This document shows positions 1 through 5,617 of a stretch of 6,084 nt of DNA, piece by piece. Each line of letters opens with the position of its first letter. The first letter of the stretch is position 1. Location of the stretch: positions 189 through 6,272 of the forward strand of contig DHYU01000065.1 of assembly GCA_002415485.1 (NCBI GenBank), in the 5' to 3' direction. A program made the translations under genes and the position numbers. The notes beneath the pieces were generated by a model. That model did no database searches. It saw only the letters and a list, made by a program, of their open reading frames with translations, and had not been told where the DNA came from. The DNA is from Proteobacteria bacterium UBA5122. GTDB taxonomy: Bacteria; Pseudomonadota; Gammaproteobacteria; Tenderiales; Tenderiaceae.

Positions 1-897
1 GATGTCCTTGCCGATGAAGTGGTAGACCTCGGCGTCGGAGCCTTTCTTCCAGTAGCTGTCGAAATCGATGCCCTGTTTGGCGCACAGGTTCTTGAAGCTG
101 GCCATGTAGCCGATTGGTGCATCGAGCCAGACGTAAAAGTATTTGCCGGGCGCATCGGGGATTTCAAAGCCGAAATAAGGGGCGTCGCGCGAGATGTCCC
201 AGTCGCGCAGGCCGGCCTCGAACCACTCGCCGATCTTGTTGGCGGCCTCGGTCTGCAGCGGGCCGTTGCCGTTGTCGCCGCTGAGCCAATCCTTGAGGAA
301 GCTTTCGCACTGGCCGAGTTTGAAGAAATGATGCTCAGACTCCTTCATCACCGGCGTCGCGCCGGAGACGGCAGAATATGGATTGATCAGCTCGGTCGGA
401 CTGTAGGTCGCGCCGCAGACCTCGCATGAGTCGCCATATTGGTCTTCTGCCTTGCACTTGGGGCAGCTGCCTTTGACGAAACGATCCGGCAGGAACATCT
501 CTTTCTGCGGATCGTAGAGTTGTTCGATGGTGCGGACCTCGATCAACCCGGCGGCCTTGAGGCGGCGATAGATGTCCTGCGCCAGCTCTTTGTTTTCGTC
601 GGAATTGGTGGAGTAATAGTTATCGAAACCGATGTGAAACTGCGAGAAATCGGCGAAGTGTTCGCCGTGCACACGTGCAATCAGCGCCTCGGGTGTGATG
701 CCTTCCTGTTCGGCGCGCAACATGATCGGTGTGCCATGGGTATCATCGGCGCAAACATAATGGCATTCATGGCCGCGCATCTTCTGAAAGCGTACCCAGA
801 TGTCGGTTTGAATGTATTCAACCAGATGACCAAGGTGAATCGCGCCGTTGGCATAGGGCAGGGCGCTGGTGACCAGAATTTTTCTCGCAGAGGCCAT
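1..897 (-). CDS. metG: Methionyl-tRNA synthetase, N-terminal 299 residues (partial, runs off left edge)
   Basis: This cytosolic class I aminoacyl-tRNA synthetase activates methionine with ATP and loads it on tRNA-Met. Translating the minus strand from the ATG at 897 gives an uninterrupted frame to base 1. Visible landmarks are the Rossmann start KILVTSALPYANG (residues 6-18), the class I HIGH motif as HLGH (21-24), and the CP-domain zinc knuckle with Cys145, Cys148, Cys158 and Cys161. Further on are the SRDAPYFGFEIP block and the HFIGKDI motif (293-299). The zinc cysteines fall at the same numbers as in E. coli MetG, which supports this start. The KMSKS loop, the anticodon-binding domain and any C-terminal tRNA-binding domain lie outside the window. 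The gene is the first coding region left of the unrecognised exported-protein gene and on the same strand. The Shine-Dalgarno is weak (GATGGA about 11 nt upstream). No frameshift or missing catalytic motif is seen. Confidence 0.98.
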   Translation of the reverse strand, partial: MASARKILVTSALPYANGAIHLGHLVEYIQTDIWVRFQKMRGHECHYVCADDTHGTPIMLRAEQEGITPEALIARVHGEHFADFSQFHIGFDNYYSTNSDENKELAQDIYRRLKAAGLIEVRTIEQLYDPQKEMFLPDRFVKGSCPKCKAEDQYGDSCEVCGATYSPTELINPYSAVSGATPVMKESEHHFFKLGQCESFLKDWLSGDNGNGPLQTEAANKIGEWFEAGLRDWDISRDAPYFGFEIPDAPGKYFYVWLDAPIGYMASFKNLCAKQGIDFDSYWKKGSDAEVYHFIGKDI

Positions 898-932
898 GAT
901 AGTGCTAGTCCATCGCTATGATTAAACAGCGA

Positions 933-963
933 ATTATACCTGATTGATCAGGGACGTTGTCAG
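933..963 (-). promoter_or_regulatory. Candidate sigma-70 promoter of metG
   Basis: On the minus strand a perfect TATAAT (938 to 933) lies 19 bp downstream of CTGACA (963 to 958), a five-of-six match to TTGACA. The spacing is slightly long. Initiation would fall near 926, giving a leader of about 30 nt before the metG ATG at 897. The spacer contains the inverted repeat described separately. The perfect -10 is seen directly; promoter activity is inferred. Confidence 0.55.
939..952. repeat. Short inverted repeat in the metG promoter spacer
   Basis: The sequence CCTGATTGATCAGG has perfect 6-bp arms (CCTGAT and ATCAGG) around a 2-bp centre. It directly abuts the metG -10 element on the upstream side, within the -35/-10 spacer. 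That position suits a repressor operator, but no known operator consensus is recognised, and a short palindrome of this size can occur by chance. Confidence 0.3.
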
Positions 964-981
964 GAGAATATGATGATTCTG

Positions 982-1971
982 CTATTGGGGCGCAACGTAG
1001 CCGGGATAACCCGGGAGTGGGTTGTCCGGCACGTTGGCTAGTGGGTCCCGGTATTTTGCCCAGTCAACATTGAGATGATTGAAGCGGCCGCCGTTGTAGT
1101 TATATGAACCCCACGGGCTACCTAGATAATTGTAAGTGAACTTACCGGCATTGGCATTGTAGATCTGGCCGTCTTCGGCGAGTTTGAAGCCATCTAACAA
1201 GAGCTGCGGGTTTTCGTCATCGTAGACCCATTGTTCTATCACTACACCCGAACCAGCATTAAAGTTGGCATTGTTCAGGCCATAAGAGAGATTGCTCATG
1301 TCGGCCAAAAAGTAGGTCTTGAACTTGGCGTCGATAGGGTTGGTCCCTGCAGGTAGCGACTGAGTGATGACCTGTTCGATCTTTGGTTTGTTGCCGAAGG
1401 TGGCCTTGTGGGTTTCCTGAAACATTTCGGCATCTTCGATGATCTGCCGGAATATAACGCGGTCGGGACGGCCGGTGGCGTTACCAGAAAATCTTGGATC
1501 TTTATGTAGAGGGCTGTGAAAGTAGATGCCCCACTGGGGGCTTTCAACGGGCGAGGCATCAATGCCACCATTATAACCGCCACCACTTTGGCTGGCAGCG
1601 TAGCCATTGGGCCAGCGCGATGAGCTTTGGGTCTCTATGTAATACTCAGTAACGAAACCGGTAGAGCGGTCGCCGACAATGACATGGTAATACGCTTGTG
1701 TACCGGCGGCATTGATGACGAGTTCCTGAATAAAAGGCGTGGGGTCTGGATCGAATTTTGTGTCGGTATGCCAGATGCGATCACAGTCCGAATCGGGGAC
1801 GCCTGGGTAGTTACAGCTAATGGCCCCAGAACTTTGATCGCCATTGGGGACGCGGTTGTCATAGTCGACCTGGAAGTTCATGGTAAATTCGGCGTGTACG
1901 GACGAGGCGAATGCTGACGCGGCCAGCATCATAATGATTTGTAATCCCCAGCGTTGGCGTCTTGACGCCAT
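982..1971 (-). CDS. Unrecognised exported protein, 329 residues
   Basis: I do not recognise this family. The frame opens at an ATG preceded by a good Shine-Dalgarno (AAGGGGAAG, about 3-8 nt upstream) and ends at TAG. Residues 1-27 form a classical Sec signal peptide: a basic n-region with three Arg (SRRQR), a hydrophobic core around 10-22, and a likely cut after VHA (27). The mature part of about 302 residues has no transmembrane segment. It is rich in Tyr, Asn, Gly, Pro and Trp, which suggests a beta-rich secreted or periplasmic fold. It has exactly two cysteines (Cys53 and Cys63), likely to form a disulfide across a small loop. A Gly/Ser/Asn-rich stretch (about 125-140) and a Pro/Gly/Tyr-rich tail (about 310-329) look flexible. 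No lipobox, anchor or catalytic motif is evident. It lies between metG and the divergent mrp, with a hairpin in its leader. The signal peptide, ribosome site and codon-like composition support a real gene; the function is unknown. Confidence 0.85.
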   Translation of the reverse strand: MASRRQRWGLQIIMMLAASAFASSVHAEFTMNFQVDYDNRVPNGDQSSGAISCNYPGVPDSDCDRIWHTDTKFDPDPTPFIQELVINAAGTQAYYHVIVGDRSTGFVTEYYIETQSSSRWPNGYAASQSGGGYNGGIDASPVESPQWGIYFHSPLHKDPRFSGNATGRPDRVIFRQIIEDAEMFQETHKATFGNKPKIEQVITQSLPAGTNPIDAKFKTYFLADMSNLSYGLNNANFNAGSGVVIEQWVYDDENPQLLLDGFKLAEDGQIYNANAGKFTYNYLGSPWGSYNYNGGRFNHLNVDWAKYRDPLANVPDNPLPGYPGYVAPQ

Positions 1972-1998
1972 GGCTTCCCCTTTGAGTCCGTTGCATTG

Positions 1999-2026
1999 CA
2001 GGACATAACCAGCGGTTGATGTCCTG
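1999..2026. repeat. Strong 12-bp inverted repeat (hairpin) upstream of the exported-protein gene
   Basis: On the plus strand, arm CAGGACATAACC (1999-2010) pairs with GGTTGATGTCCTG (2014-2026) over 12 bp, with a single bulged G at 2018 and a 3-base loop. It sits 28 bp upstream of the ATG at 1971, so it would lie in the 5' leader of the minus-strand gene. No T-tract directly follows on either strand: on the plus strand a T-run begins only about 8 bases later, interrupted by C. A standard intrinsic terminator is therefore unlikely. A leader structure that controls stability or translation, or a dyad operator, fits better. The role is inferred. Confidence 0.6.
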
Positions 2027-2049
2027 TACTTCCTTTTTCCCCGTCCTTA

Positions 2050-2079
2050 ATGATAGGCATGATAGCGGGGCTTGCGCAA
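2050..2079 (-). promoter_or_regulatory. Weak candidate promoter for the exported-protein gene
   Basis: On the minus strand TTGCGC (2079 to 2074) is followed after 18 bp by TATCAT (2055 to 2050), a five-of-six match to the -10 consensus. The -35 matches at only three of six positions. A second TATCAT copy lies at 2064-2059, as part of a 9-bp-spaced direct repeat CTATCAT. Initiation near 2043 would place the 1999-2026 hairpin in the leader. This call is tentative. Confidence 0.3.
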
Positions 2080-2098
2080 TATACGCTTGAGAGGAACC

Positions 2099-2107
2099 TG
2101 TTAAAAT
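2099..2107 (+). promoter_or_regulatory. Candidate extended -10 promoter for mrp
   Basis: TGTTAAAAT is an extended -10 element: TGn followed by TAAAAT, five of six to TATAAT. No good -35 is found at 16-18 bp spacing, which is typical of extended -10 promoters. Transcription would begin around 2114, leaving a leader of about 90 nt to the preferred GTG start at 2204, or about 45 nt to the alternative GTG at 2159. Confidence 0.4.
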
Positions 2108-2190
2108 CTGCCGCCTTGGGTTAATTTGTTTGCGTGATGTGGATGCTGGGTTGAGTGTGTGGTCGCGGCGTCAAAATACGCCAAAATTGT

Positions 2191-2206
2191 AGGGAATATA
2201 GTAGTG
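2191..2206 (+). promoter_or_regulatory. Ribosome binding site that decides the mrp start
   Basis: AGGGA at 2191-2195 is followed, after 8 nt, by GTG at 2204. The longer frame could begin at GTG 2159, but that codon has no comparable purine-rich site, and the extra 15 residues it adds (VAASKYAKIVGNIVV) lie before the usual start of the family's N-terminal domain. A TTG at 2207 is a third possibility with 11-nt spacing. Confidence 0.55.
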
Positions 2207-3286
2207 TTGAATCGAGAAATTGTTGAGCGTGCATTGAGCAATGTGCGTGACGAATATCTAAACAAAGATTTGATCTCGTCGAATGTGGTTGCGGATATTG
2301 TCTGTGATGGCAGCATTGTGTCGCTGCGCCTGGTATTGCCATATCCAGCCAAAGGGTATCATGGACAGTTGGTGCAGATGATTGAGCAATGCCTCAAGGC
2401 CCAAGGGGCGATCGAGGTCAAGGTTGAGATCACAACTGCGGTGGCAGCGCGTTCTGTACAGCGTAATGTGAAGTTGTTGGCCAATGTTAAGAATGTGATT
2501 GCTGTTGCGTCAGGTAAGGGCGGGGTTGGGAAATCCACTACTTCAGTAAATCTGGCGCTGGCGCTGGCGGCTGAGGGGGCGAAGGTCGGGATTCTCGATG
2601 CGGATATCTATGGTCCGAGTCAGCCGCGCATGCTGGGGGTAAGTGGCCGCCCGGAATCGTCGGATGGCAAGAGCATGGAGCCGATGATCAGCCATGGCCT
2701 GCAGTCCATGTCGATTGGTTACCTGATTGATGACGAGACGCCGATGGTGTGGCGTGGACCGATGGTGACTCAGGCCTTGGAGCAGTTGTTGCGTGAGACT
2801 GTGTGGCATGATCTGGATTATCTGGTGATCGACCTGCCGCCTGGTACTGGTGATATACAGTTGACGCTGGCGCAAAAGATCCCTGTCTCCGGCGCGGTGA
2901 TTGTGACCACGCCGCAGGATATTGCGTTGCTGGATGCCCGTAAGGGATTGAAAATGTTCGAGAAGGTGGATGTGTCGGTGCTTGGTGTTATCGAGAATAT
3001 GAGCACCCATATCTGTTCCAACTGCGGGCATGAGGAGCATATCTTTGGCGCCGGTGGCGGTTCGCGCATGGCTGCAGATTATCACGTGGACTTTCTGGGG
3101 TCCTTGCCGCTCGATATCCGGATCCGCGAGGCGGTGGATGGTGGGGTGCCGAGTGTGGTGGCGGATCCAGAGGGGAGTATCGCCCAGACCTATCGCGACA
3201 TCGCGCGCAAGGTTGCGGCGAAATTGGCGCTGAAGGCCAAAGATTACAGCTCCAAATTCCCCAATATCGTGATTGAGAACAATTAA
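2204..3286 (+). CDS. mrp: Mrp/ApbC iron-sulfur cluster carrier ATPase
   Basis: This cytosolic P-loop NTPase of the Mrp/NBP35 family binds a [4Fe-4S] cluster at a dimer interface and delivers it to apo-proteins. From the preferred GTG start it has 360 residues, against about 369 in E. coli. The order is an N-terminal MIP18/DUF59-like domain (about 1-80, with the PAKGYHGQL segment), a linker, then the ATPase domain. The ATPase domain opens with the deviant Walker A GKGGVGKS (104-111), followed by GILDADIYGPSQPRMLG, then MVWRGPM and DLPPGTGDIQLT (Walker B region). The cluster-binding CxxC is Cys271-Ser-Asn-Cys274. All expected key residues are present. It is divergent from metG, as in E. coli, though here another gene lies between them. 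It is followed 87 bp later by dcd on the same strand. The start is uncertain: GTG 2159 would add 15 residues. Confidence 0.95.
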   Translation: MLNREIVERALSNVRDEYLNKDLISSNVVADIVCDGSIVSLRLVLPYPAKGYHGQLVQMIEQCLKAQGAIEVKVEITTAVAARSVQRNVKLLANVKNVIAVASGKGGVGKSTTSVNLALALAAEGAKVGILDADIYGPSQPRMLGVSGRPESSDGKSMEPMISHGLQSMSIGYLIDDETPMVWRGPMVTQALEQLLRETVWHDLDYLVIDLPPGTGDIQLTLAQKIPVSGAVIVTTPQDIALLDARKGLKMFEKVDVSVLGVIENMSTHICSNCGHEEHIFGAGGGSRMAADYHVDFLGSLPLDIRIREAVDGGVPSVVADPEGSIAQTYRDIARKVAAKLALKAKDYSSKFPNIVIENN

Positions 3287-3300
3287 AACCCGGTGGTGGC

Positions 3301-3329
3301 GTGACCTTTTGGGGCGCGCCCACTACAAT
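3301..3329 (+). promoter_or_regulatory. Candidate sigma-70 promoter of dcd with palindromic spacer
   Basis: GTGACC (3301-3306, four of six to TTGACA) and TACAAT (3324-3329, five of six to TATAAT) are separated by an ideal 17 bp. Initiation would be near 3336, about 38 nt before the dcd ATG. The spacer carries the perfect 10-bp palindrome GGGCGCGCCC (3312-3321), which could be an operator. It implies that dcd can be transcribed independently of mrp; read-through from mrp is also possible because no terminator lies between them. Confidence 0.5.
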
Positions 3330-3373
3330 AGCCGCCAATTTTTGACTGAATAACAGCCCGCAAGTGGAATGAA

Positions 3374-3937
3374 ATGAGCATAAAGTCTGATAAGTGGATA
3401 CGTCGTATGGCCGAGCAGGGCATGATCGAGCCCTTCGAACCGGGGCAGGTGCGTGAGCGCAACGGCAATCGTTTGGTGTCCTATGGCACCTCAAGCTACG
3501 GTTATGACGTGCGTTGTGCCGATGAATTCAAGATCTTCACTAATATTAACTCAGCGATAGTTGACCCCAAGAACTTCGATGCCAATAGCTTTGTGGATGT
3601 GAAGTCTGATATCTGTATCATCCCGCCAAACTCGTTTGCCTTGGCGCGGACCGTGGAATACTTCCGCATCCCGCGTAGTGTATTGACGGTGTGCCTGGGT
3701 AAGTCTACCTATGCCCGTTGCGGCATCATCGTCAATGTGACGCCGCTGGAGCCTGAGTGGGAAGGTCACGTGACGCTGGAGTTCTCGAATACCACGCCAC
3801 TGCCCGCCAAGATCTATGCCAATGAAGGCGTGGCACAGATGTTGTTCTTTGAGTCTGATGAGGTCTGTGAGACATCTTACGGTGATCGTAGTGGCAAGTA
3901 TCAGGGGCAGACCGGGGTGACCTTGCCCAGGACCTGA
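3374..3937 (+). CDS. dcd: dCTP deaminase (dUTP-forming)
   Basis: The enzyme hydrolytically deaminates dCTP to dUTP and ammonia, feeding dUTPase and thymidylate synthase for dTTP supply. It acts in the cytosol as a homotrimer with the dUTPase fold. The 187-residue product matches the Pseudomonas-type enzyme (about 188 residues) closely end to end: SIKSDKWIRRMA at the start, SSYGYDVRCADEFKIF, then VDPKNFD. The active-site segment is GKSTYAR, with Ser111 and Arg115 at the positions known from E. coli Dcd. The catalytic Glu136 lies in VTLEFSNT (equivalent to E. coli Glu138), and the C-terminal lid YQGQTGVTLPRT ends the protein. The ATG is preceded by a moderate Shine-Dalgarno (AGTGGA). The gene follows mrp, an order common in gammaproteobacteria, and has its own candidate promoter and a strong terminator. 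Nothing is truncated. A bifunctional deaminase/dUTPase is less likely because the sequence follows the monofunctional proteobacterial form. Confidence 0.97.
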   Translation: MSIKSDKWIRRMAEQGMIEPFEPGQVRERNGNRLVSYGTSSYGYDVRCADEFKIFTNINSAIVDPKNFDANSFVDVKSDICIIPPNSFALARTVEYFRIPRSVLTVCLGKSTYARCGIIVNVTPLEPEWEGHVTLEFSNTTPLPAKIYANEGVAQMLFFESDEVCETSYGDRSGKYQGQTGVTLPRT

Positions 3938-3963
3938 TTTTTAAATGCAGTGATGCGATTTAT

Positions 3964-3997
3964 AAGCCGCGGGCAAGGTATTTCCCGCGGCTTTTTT
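3964..3997 (+). terminator. Rho-independent terminator after dcd
   Basis: A 10-bp perfect GC-rich stem (AAGCCGCGGG at 3964-3973 with CCCGCGGCTT at 3984-3993) encloses a 10-base loop and runs into six consecutive T (3992-3997). It lies 27 nt after the dcd stop codon. On the opposite strand the tract after the stem is TTATAAAT, so termination of minus-strand transcripts would be weaker. Confidence 0.92.
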
Positions 3998-4008
3998 ATG
4001 CGACCGAT

Positions 4009-4161
4009 TTAGAGTGTGGCGGCAATACTGTTGCCGACCACTGTAATCACCAGGCCAGCAAAGACGAGAGTGTATAGCAGTTTCAAGCGATAGACCTTAA
4101 TGTGGAGATGGTGCGCGATCGATGCCGATGCGCGAGGGTGGCGAATACTAACGGTTGCCAA
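4009..4161 (-). pseudogene. Possible remnant of a membrane-protein gene (C-terminal tail), or small hydrophobic ORF
   Basis: In the minus strand a frame open from 4170 (just after an in-frame TAG at 4171-4173) runs to a TAA at 4009-4011. The 54 open codons contain no ATG. A TTG at 4161 would give 50 residues, but it has no Shine-Dalgarno. The product has a basic/His-rich segment (SIAHHLHIKVYRLK) and then one hydrophobic segment (LLYTLVFAGLVITVVG), ending NSIAATL. This pattern, an AHHL-type cytoplasmic loop then a final helix, resembles the C-terminus of TSUP/TauE-SafE family permeases. That resemblance is from memory and weak. There is no room for the rest of such a gene before the DUF3108 stop at 4215, so a decayed remnant is the favoured reading. 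Chance hydrophobic coding is a real alternative. The rest of 3998-4214 shows nothing else I can identify. Confidence 0.3.
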
Positions 4162-4214
4162 TTCGTTTGACTAGAGTCTGGCGGGCCTGGCGTGAAATTT
4201 TTTTTATGTGTCCG

Positions 4215-4967
4215 TTATGGAGGTGGCGGCGGGATGGTTAATCCACGCTTTTGAGTATTACGAATACCTTCCAGTCGAATGAGATTTAATTGAATGCTCC
4301 CTCGTTCATCGCCTTGTTCCAACTGGACGGGAATGTAATCTAGGGAAGGCGCACACCAAATCGTGGTCACACGCGAGCCGTCGCGTTCAAACTTCATGGT
4401 ATCGAGGGCGCCGAGCTCGGTGCGGATAGTTTCTTTGCCGATATACCGAAATTTATACTCCTTGATGGAGCCGCCATCGGCGACTTGATAAACGAAGTCT
4501 TGTTTGCCTAGTCTCAGATCGCGCATTAATGCCAATTGATAAATGAGTTTGTCGAGGGTGCCGGTGACAATCTCTAATTTCCAAGGAGAGTCCTTGTTGA
4601 CCTTGGTGGAAACGTAGTTGCGTTCCCAGTCAAAGTTCATTTCCAAATAGCGATTCTTATTGCCACGGCGATGGTAGACGTATTTTTGTGGCTGCATCTG
4701 CTGGTCATCAAAACGCCAGAAGCTCTCTTCGGTCAGCGTGTCATTGGTAAACCACTTGGCAATGCCAATGGGTTTGGAGTGGGTATAGAAATGATAACCG
4801 CCATCGGCTTGTTTGCTGAGGCGCCTTTCCATCTCACCGATTTCCATAGGGCCTTTCTTCAGCACATAAACAGCCGAGAACTCGGGGAGTGGTGGTGGGG
4901 GGTTGGCGCTGATGATGGCAGACCAACATAACAGGAGACTCAGGCATAGGCCGAGCACTTGCTTCAT
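4215..4967 (-). CDS. DUF3108 domain-containing periplasmic protein
   Basis: A 250-residue exported protein of uncharacterised family DUF3108. Residues 1-21 form a Sec signal peptide (KQV n-region, core LGLCLSLLLCWSAII, likely cut after ISA). Cys14 is not in a lipobox, so soluble periplasmic localisation is more likely than a lipoprotein. The domain (about 28-240) shows family hallmarks: an opening FSAVYVLKKGPMEIGEMERRL strand pair, then YHFYTHSKPIGIAKWF, EESFWRF and YVYHRRGNK. In the C-terminal half come GTLDKLIYQLALMRDL, the FRYIGKETIRTELGALDTMKF segment and WCAPSLDYIPVQLEQ. Proline runs flank the domain: PPPPLP just after the signal peptide and PPPPP at the very C-terminus. Its ATG overlaps the purN stop by 4 nt (ATGA), so translation is probably coupled. 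DUF3108 genes are often found after purMN in gammaproteobacteria, but no role in purine synthesis is established. No terminator is seen after it. Confidence 0.93.
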   Translation of the reverse strand: MKQVLGLCLSLLLCWSAIISANPPPPLPEFSAVYVLKKGPMEIGEMERRLSKQADGGYHFYTHSKPIGIAKWFTNDTLTEESFWRFDDQQMQPQKYVYHRRGNKNRYLEMNFDWERNYVSTKVNKDSPWKLEIVTGTLDKLIYQLALMRDLRLGKQDFVYQVADGGSIKEYKFRYIGKETIRTELGALDTMKFERDGSRVTTIWCAPSLDYIPVQLEQGDERGSIQLNLIRLEGIRNTQKRGLTIPPPPP

Positions 4968-5617
4968 GTGTGGCGCGCCTTTGCCTGTGGAATCTGTTGG
5001 CCATCGAGTGTGGCAATGCCATTGTTCAGTCGCAAACGACCACTGGCGAACCAGGCCACTGCCTGCGGATAGATGATGTGTTCTTGTTCCTGAACGCGTG
5101 AGGCCAGCGTGTCGGCATCGTCGTCAGCGAGCACGGGGACCTCGCCGCGAATGACGACCGGTCCGCCATCCAGTTCCGGGGTCACAAAATGCACACTGGC
5201 GCCGTGCTGGTCGGCACCGGTATCCAGGACCCGTTGGTGGGTGTTGAGTCCCTGAAAATCGGGCAGCAGCGATGGGTGGATATTGAGCATGCGACCGAGG
5301 TAGTGGATAACGAAGTCTTCGGTCAGGATGCGCATGAATCCGGCCAGCACCACAAGTTCGGGCTGGTGACGGTCGACCTCTGCGGCAAGTGCCTGATCGA
5401 AGGCGGCGCGATCCGGAAATTGGCGATGATCGACCACGGCTGTGGCGATGCCGGCCTCCTGCGCCCGCGCCAAACCGTAGGCATCGGCCTTGTTGCTGAT
5501 GACGGCGCGTATCGTGATGTTGATCTCGGTGGCGCGATCAATCAGGGCCTGCAGATTGCTGCCGCTGCCGGAGATCAGAACGACGACCGGCAGCGGTGAA
5601 TTTGGCAAGCGCCCCAT
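4964..5617 (-). CDS. purN: Phosphoribosylglycinamide formyltransferase (GAR transformylase)
   Basis: This cytosolic enzyme transfers a formyl group from 10-formyltetrahydrofolate to glycinamide ribonucleotide, giving formyl-GAR (third step of purine synthesis). The 217 residues cover the complete family (about 212 in E. coli). Landmarks are the phosphate-binding loop LISGSGSNLQ (14-23), ISNKADAYGL (40-49), VVLAGFMRIL (89-98) and the catalytic block NIHPSLLP with Asn112 and His114. The segment HGASVHFVTPELDGGP contains catalytic Asp150. These correspond to E. coli Asn106, His108 and Asp144. There are six more residues before the first strand than in E. coli. The loop after LLP reads DFQGLNTH, where E. 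coli has KYPGLHTH; this is a tolerated variation. The ATG at 5617 overlaps the purM stop by one base (TAATG), and the TGA overlaps the next gene's ATG. This indicates a coupled operon with little independent Shine-Dalgarno. Confidence 0.98.
   Translation of the reverse strand: MGRLPNSPLPVVVLISGSGSNLQALIDRATEINITIRAVISNKADAYGLARAQEAGIATAVVDHRQFPDRAAFDQALAAEVDRHQPELVVLAGFMRILTEDFVIHYLGRMLNIHPSLLPDFQGLNTHQRVLDTGADQHGASVHFVTPELDGGPVVIRGEVPVLADDDADTLASRVQEQEHIIYPQAVAWFASGRLRLNNGIATLDGQQIPQAKARHT

Noticed and set aside
19..921. Two long plus-strand frames (19-429 and 439-921)
   Set aside because: They lie antisense to metG, whose minus-strand frame matches E. coli MetG throughout; they are shadows of its codon bias.
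1627..1917. Plus-strand frame of 96 codons and minus-strand frames (1296-1607, 1635-1862) inside the exported-protein gene
   Set aside because: They overlap a frame with signal peptide and ribosome site, have no ribosome site of their own, and show no recognisable protein features.
1972..2203. Mobile-element insertion explaining the extra gene between metG and mrp
   Set aside because: No transposase, no terminal inverted repeats matched at both ends of 898-2203, and no target-site duplication were visible; the 1999-2026 dyad is a single local hairpin.
2543..3085. Minus-strand frame of 180 codons antisense to mrp
   Set aside because: The translation is rich in Arg, His and Gln with low complexity, typical of an antisense shadow; the mrp frame carries all family motifs.
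4180..4205. T8 run (4198-4205) as a plus-strand terminator
   Set aside because: The preceding bases form direct repeats of CTGGCG rather than a stable stem, and no plus-strand gene lies upstream after the dcd terminator.
3313..4979. Two GGCGCGCC octamers (3313-3320 and 4972-4979) as a repeated regulatory element
   Set aside because: The second lies in the purN 3' coding end with different flanks; two GC-rich octamers in 6 kb are weak evidence of a shared function.
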